DNA of 12,025 nucleotides from CAZUGH01 sp964619785 (GTDB lineage: Bacteria; Bacillota; Clostridia; Lachnospirales; Lachnospiraceae): assembly GCA_964619785.1 (NCBI GenBank), contig CAZUGH010000054.1:1-12025 (forward strand), in the 5' to 3' direction. Of the stretch, positions 7,537 through 12,025 are shown one piece after another (the stretch's first letter is position 1; each line of letters starts with the position of its first letter). The translations under genes and the position numbers were made by a program. The notes beneath the pieces are model-generated. The model was not told where the DNA came from. It ran no database searches and saw nothing but the letters and a program-made list of their open reading frames with translations.

Positions 7537-7564
7537 AGACGGCACCTCGTAAAATTGATAAAAT
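7536..7564 (+). promoter_or_regulatory. Probable sigma-A promoter of the phosphodiesterase gene
   Basis: TAGACG (7536-7541) and TAAAAT (7559-7564) are 17 bases apart. The start near 7571 gives a short leader containing AAGGAGG at 7584-7590. The -35 box overlaps the first codon of the divergent acetyltransferase gene. Confidence 0.4.
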
Positions 7565-7565
7565 A

Positions 7566-7594
7566 AAGGTAACACAAAAGAATAAGGAGGTCAA
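7566..7594 (-). promoter_or_regulatory. Possible promoter of the GNAT gene
   Basis: On the minus strand TTGACC (7589-7594) and TACCTT (7566-7571) are 17 bases apart. The -35 is strong and the -10 weak. The -35 overlaps the ribosome binding site of the divergent phosphodiesterase gene, so the two promoters interleave within 60 bases. Confidence 0.3.
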
Positions 7595-7598
7595 TAGT

Positions 7599-8150
7599 TT
7601 GAAAATTTTGATTGCATCCGATATACACGGATCGAAATATTATTGTAGGCAGATGTTAGATGCATTTGATAGGGAACAGGCAGATAAATTGATTTTATTG
7701 GGTGATTTGCTTTACCATGGTCCAAGGAACGACCTGCCTAGAGAGTACGCACCGAAGGAAGTCATTGCGATGCTTAATGCTAGGAAGAAAGATTTGCTGT
7801 GTGTGGCAGGAAATTGCGAAGCACCGGTAGACCAAATGGTGCTTGAGTTTCCAGTGATGGCTGACTACGGAATCTGGTATTTAGAAGAGCGAATGATTTT
7901 CTTCACACATGGGCATGTGCATAATGAAGAGCATTTGCCAATGTTGAAAAAGGGTGACATTCTGCTTCATGGACATACCCATGTGCCAGTGATGGCAGAC
8001 CGTGGAGACTATATTTATATGAATCCGGGCTCTGTCTCGATTCCAAAAGAAGATAGCGTGCACGGATATATCGTCTATGAGGACGGTACATTTTCCCATA
8101 AAAATATGGAGGGTCAGGTTCAACAAACCTTCACACTCCATGCTAATTAG
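7599..8150 (+). CDS. yfcE: YfcE/MJ0936-type metallophosphodiesterase
   Basis: This cytoplasmic, metal-dependent phosphodiesterase of the calcineurin-like superfamily has 183 residues, matching the YfcE family length. The metal ligands are all visible: D8 and H10 in SDIHG, D36 in LGDLLYHG, N72 in AGNC, H104 in FTHGH, and H126/H128 in LHGHTH. The NPGSVS segment typical of this subfamily follows. Family members hydrolyse model phosphodiesters; the in vivo substrate is generally unknown. Start is TTG at 7599, eight bases after a strong TAAGGAGG. The stop codon overlaps the end of the convergent DUF4250 gene by four bases. Confidence 0.93.
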   Translation: MKILIASDIHGSKYYCRQMLDAFDREQADKLILLGDLLYHGPRNDLPREYAPKEVIAMLNARKKDLLCVAGNCEAPVDQMVLEFPVMADYGIWYLEERMIFFTHGHVHNEEHLPMLKKGDILLHGHTHVPVMADRGDYIYMNPGSVSIPKEDSVHGYIVYEDGTFSHKNMEGQVQQTFTLHAN

Positions 8151-8344
8151 ATAAACTGATTCGTAGACTCATCATACTCATAGTCGATACCTGAGAGGTC
8201 GGCTGTGAGTTTTTGTTTTAGTAAAATTGCTGAGGTCACTTTGCCATTCGAGAAAGTCTTGCACATATCGTCAAGAGAATCGAAGTTGTCCCGCAATTGA
8301 GTATTTACGTAGCTTAGTAGTATAATTGGATCTTTTGGTAACAT
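8147..8344 (-). CDS. Small DUF4250 family protein
   Basis: This 65-residue protein has the DUF4250 pattern: the N-terminus MLPKDPIILLSYVNTQLRD, and the C-terminus GIDYEYDESTNQF. DUF4250 proteins are short, widespread in Clostridia and have no assigned function. No membrane segment or signal peptide is visible. The middle (residues about 27-50, SLDDMCKTFSNGKVTSAILLKQK) resembles a small helical, possibly helix-turn-helix-like unit, but that is only an impression. AGAAAGG (minus strand, 8355-8361) lies ten bases before the ATG. Its own consensus promoter lies just upstream, so it is probably transcribed alone and strongly. Its end overlaps the phosphodiesterase stop. Confidence 0.9.
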   Translation of the reverse strand: MLPKDPIILLSYVNTQLRDNFDSLDDMCKTFSNGKVTSAILLKQKLTADLSGIDYEYDESTNQFI

Positions 8345-8374
8345 AATCTTAGAACCTTTCTTTTCGTTTTCCCG

Positions 8375-8403
8375 ATTATATCAATCATATCTTCGCATGT
8401 CAA
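8375..8403 (-). promoter_or_regulatory. Perfect-consensus sigma-A promoter of the DUF4250 gene
   Basis: On the minus strand TTGACA (8398-8403), a 17-base spacer and TATAAT (8375-8380) match the sigma-A consensus at all twelve positions. Transcription would start near 8368, giving a leader of about 24 bases. Confidence 0.9.
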
Positions 8404-8404
8404 G

Positions 8405-8435
8405 GGTATACATTCTTGCTTATTTGTAGATACTA
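8405..8435 (+). promoter_or_regulatory. Possible forespore (sigma-G-like) promoter of spoVAF
   Basis: GGTATA (8405-8410) and GATACTA (8429-8435) are 18 bases apart. This resembles the sigma-G pattern (TGAATA, 17-18 bases, CATACTA) at four of six and six of seven positions. The position fits a gene normally expressed in the forespore. The leader then has two near-identical 12-base units, CTGCTTCAGCAA (8450-8461) and CTGCTTCGGCAA (8467-8478), each a 3-bp mini-hairpin. The second runs into the ribosome binding site. Confidence 0.4.
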
Positions 8436-8489
8436 AAGCAATGAAAATTCTGCTTCAGCAAAAAAACTGCTTCGGCAAGGAGGAATGTG

Positions 8490-9847
8490 ATGAGTAAGAG
8501 TGAGTTTGGGTCTGATTTTGCCCGCAATAAGAAGGAAATTGATGAGCTGTTGGGTGTGGTTGCTAGCTTTGATTTGATTTATCGAGTGGTTCATATCGGT
8601 GGAAGAAATGCGTGCTTCTATTTTATCGATGGTTTTTGCAAGGATGAAGTGCTTGAGAAAGTGATGGAGTTTTTATACAAGATAACGCCGGAGGAGATGC
8701 CGGAGACAGCGCATGATTTCCTGAAGAAAAAGATTCCTTATGGAGAGATTGATTTGGTGNNNNNNNNNNNNNNNNNNNNNNNNNNNNNNNNNNNNNNNNN
8801 NNNNNNNNNNNNNNNNNNNNNNNNNNNNNNNNNNNNNNNNNNNNNNNNNNNNNNNNNNNGACAGCGCATGATTTCCTGAAGAAAAAGATTCCTTATGGAG
8901 AGATTGATTTGGTGATGGAGATGCATACCGTGGGAAAAAGTTCGCGGACTGATGTTGTGATTTCATATATGAAGGGAAGGGTTGAAGAATCCATGCTCGA
9001 CAACATACGCAAGAGAATTGCGAAGATTGATATCGATGCATTGACGATGAACCAAGAGAGTCTAGCAGAGTGCCTCTACCAGCACAAGTGGTTCAATCCG
9101 TTTCCAAAGTTTAAGTTTACGGAGCGACCAGACACAACGGCAGCGAGTATTTTAGAAGGAAGCATTGCAATTCTTGTAGACAATTCACCTTCGGCGATGA
9201 TTCTGCCTACGTCGGTGTTTGATATTATCGAAGATGCAGATGATTATTATTTTCCACCCGTGACGGGAACATATCTGCGTCTGTCGCGAATGGTTATCAA
9301 TATTTTGGCGGTCGTGGTAACGCCCCTGTTCCTGTTATTAATGAAGTATCCTGAGTGGATACCGCAGAGCCTGGCATTTATACAGATTCATGATCCGGTC
9401 AATGTCCCCATTTATGTGCAATTTCTGATTTTGGAGTTTGCGATTGATGGTCTGCGAATGGCTTCTTTGAATACGCCCAATATGCTTAGTATGCCGCTTA
9501 GTGTCGTGGCAGGTATCGTCTTAGGGGACTATACGGTCAGCTCGGGATGGTTCAATTCGGAAGTTATGTTATATATGGCGTTTGTCGCGGTGGCCAACTA
9601 CACACAGGTGAGTTTTGAACTAGGATATGCGCTGAAATTTATGCGGCTGATTACCTTGAGTCTGACAGCGCTCTTTGGCGTATGGGGATTCGGACTAGGA
9701 CTTCTGATTACGATACTTTCGATTATTGGAAATAAAACGATTGCTGGGAAGAGTTACATTTATCCAATCTTCCCATTTAGCTCTAAGCAGTTTCTGCGTC
9801 GGTTTTGCCGAATCAGTCTACCGGCGGCGGACAAGAATCGCCACTGA
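8490..9847 (+). CDS. spoVAF: Stage V sporulation protein AF (GerA family), interrupted by assembly gap
   Basis: This membrane protein of the GerA/SpoVAF family acts in the spore inner membrane, linked to germination and dipicolinic acid handling. The ATG at 8490 lies six bases after AAGGAGG; a GTG at 8487 is too close to that site. Before the gap are 90 residues including SFDLIYRVVHIGGRNACFYF and DGFCKDEV, the N-terminal domain. After it, from 8915 in another frame, come GKSSRTDVVISYMKGRV, ERPDTTAASILEGSIAILVD, and the membrane part with LEFAIDGLRMASLNTPN, the hallmark that separates SpoVAF from GerAA. It ends in a helix pair around LFGVWGFGLGLL. Removing bases 8760-8914 restores one frame of 400 residues. 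Homologues are about 480-500, and the missing part is the conserved segment with the GP/RGP..GF..N..LIR..R region. The stop directly abuts the stop of nfo on the other strand. Confidence 0.85.
8705..8759 (+). repeat. 55-bp direct repeat, left copy at the gap edge
   Basis: These 55 bases end exactly at the first N and recur exactly at 8860-8914, starting at the first base after the gap. They encode TAHDFLKKKIPYGEIDLV of SpoVAF. A 55-base end overlap equals a common de Bruijn assembly k-mer size, so this is most likely an assembly artefact, not a biological repeat. Confidence 0.9.
8760..8859. other. Assembly gap of exactly 100 N
   Basis: A run of exactly 100 N is a conventional placeholder for unknown length. 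Taken literally it would put the two halves of spoVAF in different frames (100 is not a multiple of three). Confidence 0.99.
8860..8914 (+). repeat. 55-bp direct repeat, right copy at the gap edge
   Basis: Exact second copy of 8705-8759. It runs without interruption into the codons MEMHTVGKSS of the second half of spoVAF. In the shared short string GATTTGGTG, the end of the repeat resembles the sequence expected just before this second half in family members (an L.MEM.TVG-like junction). Confidence 0.9.
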
Positions 9848-10717
9848 TTATTTGCGAAGTCGTGCAATCTCCTCTTTGTATGGAGGGTAGGACTTTTTCT
9901 CGTTCTCGGGATCTTTGATATAAGGGGTCTCGAGAATTTTTGGTATCTGGGTAAATCGAGAATCCCATGCAATACGATGTAGTGTTTCAAAGCCGAGAGT
10001 GCCCGCACCTAGATTGGCATGTCGATCCTTGTGAGCACCTAGAGGATTCTTGCTATCATTGAGATGAATGACAGCAATCTGGTCTAGCCCCAGTGTTTGC
10101 TCAAATTCCTGTAGGACTTCCTCATAGTGATTCACCAAATCGTATCCGCTGTCATTCACATGGCAAGTATCAAAACAGATTCGTAACTTCTCGGGGTGCT
10201 TGACACCTTCATAGATGTGGCGAAGCTGCGTGAAATTGGCACCTAGTTCGCTGCCCTTACCGGCCATGGTCTCTAATGCGATTTTGACAGGCGTATCTGC
10301 CGTCAGTACTTGATTCAACCCATTGATAATCTGACAGATTCCAGCATCTTCCCCAGCACCAACATGGCTGCCTGGGTGCAACACTAGTATATCGCTACCC
10401 ATCGCATGCGTGCGGTCAATCTCGAGTGCCAAAAACTCAAGTGCAAGCTCATAAACTTCTGGCTTTACGGTGTTGGCAAGATTGATGATGTAAGGTGCAT
10501 GTACGATGAACGGATACATCTTCATCTCGGTCATTCTAGCGGTGGCAGCAGGAATATTGAGTAGAGAGAGTTCCTTGCGTTTCGTGTTTTGTGGGGCACC
10601 AGTGTATACCATAAACGTGTTGGCATCGTAGGAGAGAGCTTCTTCGACGGAGCCTAGGAACATCTCCTTCCCGCGCATACCAACATGTGATCCAATTCGT
10701 AATATATTGTGATTCAT
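9848..10717 (-). CDS. nfo: Endonuclease IV (AP endonuclease)
   Basis: This cytoplasmic DNA repair enzyme cleaves the backbone 5' to abasic sites in base excision repair. It is a TIM-barrel protein with three metal ions. The protein is 289 residues, the normal size. All nine expected metal ligands can be placed: H73 (VHAPY), H114 (LHPGSH), E149 (ALET), D183 and H186 (FDTCH), H218 (IHLNDS), D231 and H233 (DRHAN), and E263 (ILETP). The N-terminal IGSHV is also typical. The ATG at 10717 has only a weak ribosome binding site (AGG close by, GAGAAG further up). In sporeformers this family repairs damage in germinating spores, which fits the sporulation genes nearby. Its stop abuts that of spoVAF with no space for a terminator. 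Confidence 0.97.
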   Translation of the reverse strand: MNHNILRIGSHVGMRGKEMFLGSVEEALSYDANTFMVYTGAPQNTKRKELSLLNIPAATARMTEMKMYPFIVHAPYIINLANTVKPEVYELALEFLALEIDRTHAMGSDILVLHPGSHVGAGEDAGICQIINGLNQVLTADTPVKIALETMAGKGSELGANFTQLRHIYEGVKHPEKLRICFDTCHVNDSGYDLVNHYEEVLQEFEQTLGLDQIAVIHLNDSKNPLGAHKDRHANLGAGTLGFETLHRIAWDSRFTQIPKILETPYIKDPENEKKSYPPYKEEIARLRK

Positions 10718-10769
10718 TTTCCTATCTTCTCGCTTTCTTGTTAAGAAATCGTAACATTTTTTAATGATG

Positions 10770-10809
10770 TTGACACTAGCATTGTAACATATTATGGGTA
10801 TGATATAAA
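10770..10809 (+). promoter_or_regulatory. Promoter region of the DUF5050-like gene
   Basis: TTGTAA (10782-10787), 16 bases, and TATAAA (10804-10809) form a plausible sigma-A promoter with a leader of about 19 bases. A perfect TTGACA lies at 10770-10775, but the sequence 17 bases on is TATGGG, a poor -10. The string GTAACAT occurs at 10751-10757 and 10784-10790, one copy overlapping the promoter. The 111-base space also has to hold the nfo promoter; on the minus strand TGTTACGAT looks like an extended -10, with no convincing -35. Confidence 0.4.
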
Positions 10810-10834
10810 CAGTGTAAAAAAGAAGGGAATGATC

Positions 10835-11947
10835 ATGATGAAGAGAGCGAAATGGACAGTTGGAGCAGTGCTCGCCACGTTAATTGTGTTTATGGGAATT
10901 ATGTTGGTATCAGGAATTACTAAGCAGGATGGAACAGAGACCGTATCGGCAGCAGGTTCCGTGATTTCAAGTCCCAACAAAAGAGCAAAGGCAAGCGCTA
11001 ACATGAAGGGCATTGATTATAGCAACGCATGGAATGATGAGGGATATACAGCGAGGGGCTGTACAACAGGCAATAATTTTTACTATAGTATTTACAATAC
11101 TCTTTATAAGATGAACTTAAAGACAGGTAAGAGTTATGTTGTGAAGGAACTCGATTGTTTCAATATTCGTAGTGTGAAGTATTATAATCAAAAGTTATAT
11201 ATCGTGATTGATGAGTATGCGGGAACTGGCGGTTCTTATCCATATATTGAATGCATTGATGTAGACGGTAATAATCAAACAAGACTCGGGGTTGGCTACA
11301 GTGTAACGATAGCAAACAATAAAATATATTACATTAAGCAGAAAGCAGAGAAATCATCTGACACAGAGGTATATCCTTCGATGGGAATCTACTCCATGGA
11401 TCTTGCAGGACAGGGAGAGAAGAAAATCCTCAGTAGCAGCACGGTATCCAAGGTTGTTTGTGATGGCGCATCCATTTTCTATCGCACAGACAAGGGAACG
11501 TATCAGATGAGTTTGACAGGAAATAATCGTAAGAAAATATTATCAGCAAGCCAATCTATCATAGGCTACTATGACAATACGATTTATTACGAAAGTTACA
11601 ATTATAAGAAGCAGATTGGTTCACTCTATGCGAAGAACAAGAAGACGGGTAAGGTCAAGAAGATTGCAACGGATATTATGCAATATGTATCGAAGGTAGA
11701 TGCATTGACTGGTAAACTTTATTATATTAAAGAAGTAAAGTATGGCAAGAAGTGCCCAGTTTATCAATACAATATCAAGACGGGCAAGAAGGTATGTGTT
11801 GCAAAACAGAAGAAATTGTACTCATTAGGAGTGTATGGAGCAGACATCATGTTGACTTATACGAATGACAGTTCTGACACGATATCTAAGATGGTACATC
11901 TTTCGGATAAGAAAGTGACGAAGCTGGCAACGTATTTTGTATCATAA
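10835..11947 (+). CDS. Membrane-anchored extracellular repeat protein, DUF5050-like
   Basis: This 370-residue protein is predicted to sit outside the cell on an N-terminal anchor: MMKRAK, then one hydrophobic helix (about 8-27). AAG follows soon after, so it may instead be a cleaved signal peptide. The remainder is a run of short repeats of the form YYNQKLYIV..., NNKIYYIK..., DGASIFYRT..., DNTIYYES..., TGKLYYIKEV. These are blades of a beta-propeller resembling DUF5050/TolB-like domains that read out as periodic IYY segments. Function is unknown; sugar or peptide binding at the wall would be typical guesses. I choose ATG 10835 because GAAGGG is seven bases upstream; the ATG at 10829 is too close to it. 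A terminator directly follows, so it is a single-gene unit. Confidence 0.8.
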   Translation: MMKRAKWTVGAVLATLIVFMGIMLVSGITKQDGTETVSAAGSVISSPNKRAKASANMKGIDYSNAWNDEGYTARGCTTGNNFYYSIYNTLYKMNLKTGKSYVVKELDCFNIRSVKYYNQKLYIVIDEYAGTGGSYPYIECIDVDGNNQTRLGVGYSVTIANNKIYYIKQKAEKSSDTEVYPSMGIYSMDLAGQGEKKILSSSTVSKVVCDGASIFYRTDKGTYQMSLTGNNRKKILSASQSIIGYYDNTIYYESYNYKKQIGSLYAKNKKTGKVKKIATDIMQYVSKVDALTGKLYYIKEVKYGKKCPVYQYNIKTGKKVCVAKQKKLYSLGVYGADIMLTYTNDSSDTISKMVHLSDKKVTKLATYFVS

Positions 11948-11963
11948 TAGAAACATCTAAAAT

Positions 11964-12013
11964 GGGCTTTGGTTGGCGAGTTAGCTGACCAAAGCTCTTG
12001 ACTTTTCCATGGT
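11964..12013 (+). terminator. Intrinsic terminator after the DUF5050-like gene
   Basis: A 14-bp stem (11964-11977 with 11984-11997, including four G-U pairs) has the loop GAGTTA. The following tail, TTGACTTTTCC, is only moderately T-rich. It begins 17 bases after the stop codon. Confidence 0.7.
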
Positions 12014-12025
12014 TTCCCTTTAAAA

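Noticed and set aside
7881..8141. Minus-strand open frames inside the phosphodiesterase gene
   Set aside because: They oppose a strongly conserved enzyme and carry no start signal of their own.
8705..8914. A genuine tandem duplication inside spoVAF
   Set aside because: Both copies touch the edges of a placeholder gap and have the length of a standard assembly k-mer, and the duplication would not keep one frame across 100 N.

Overview
The window reads as chromosomal DNA of a low-to-mid GC, endospore-forming Firmicute, most likely a Lachnospiraceae-type Clostridium relative. The pointers are a SpoVAF/GerA-family spore protein, a YtvI-like permease, a DUF4250 small protein, a SAM-I riboswitch in front of metK, GTG/TTG starts behind strong Shine-Dalgarno sites, and sigma-A type promoters. 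The 100-N gap is flanked by an exact 55-bp repeat, which points to a short-read draft assembly, possibly metagenomic.

Layout. (1) 1-1200: an L-2-hydroxyacid (lactate / L-2-hydroxyisocaproate type) dehydrogenase interrupted by an in-frame TGA. A long hairpin follows it, shared with the convergent metK. (2) 1196-2625, minus strand: metK with a complete SAM-I riboswitch, attenuator and promoter. SAM made by the enzyme should shut off its own transcript. (3) 2679-4920: a sensor kinase / OmpR-type response regulator pair whose reading frames overlap, transcribed divergently from metK. (4) 4921-7121: a YtvI-like AI-2E-family permease split by an in-frame TAG, overlapping a lipoprotein of unknown function. 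A sporulation-like promoter precedes the permease, so this pair may be expressed apart from the two-component system. (5) 7111-8344: a GNAT acetyltransferase (minus), a YfcE-type phosphodiesterase (plus) and a DUF4250 protein (minus). The DUF4250 gene has a perfect-consensus sigma-A promoter. (6) 8405-9847: spoVAF behind a possible forespore promoter, interrupted by the assembly gap. (7) 9848-10717, minus: endonuclease IV (nfo). (8) 10770-12013: a membrane-anchored DUF5050-like repeat protein with its own promoter region and terminator.

The genes are mostly housekeeping (SAM synthesis, AP-site repair) mixed with sporulation and envelope-sensing functions, packed tightly. Three convergent gene pairs abut or overlap at their stop codons. 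I do not see a new defence system, mobile element or biosynthetic cluster. The points most worth a second look are the two nonsense codons, the spoVAF gap (joining its flanks gives a protein lacking about 80 conserved residues), the 34-bp-stem hairpin between ldh and metK, and the back-to-back promoters between the DUF4250 gene and spoVAF.
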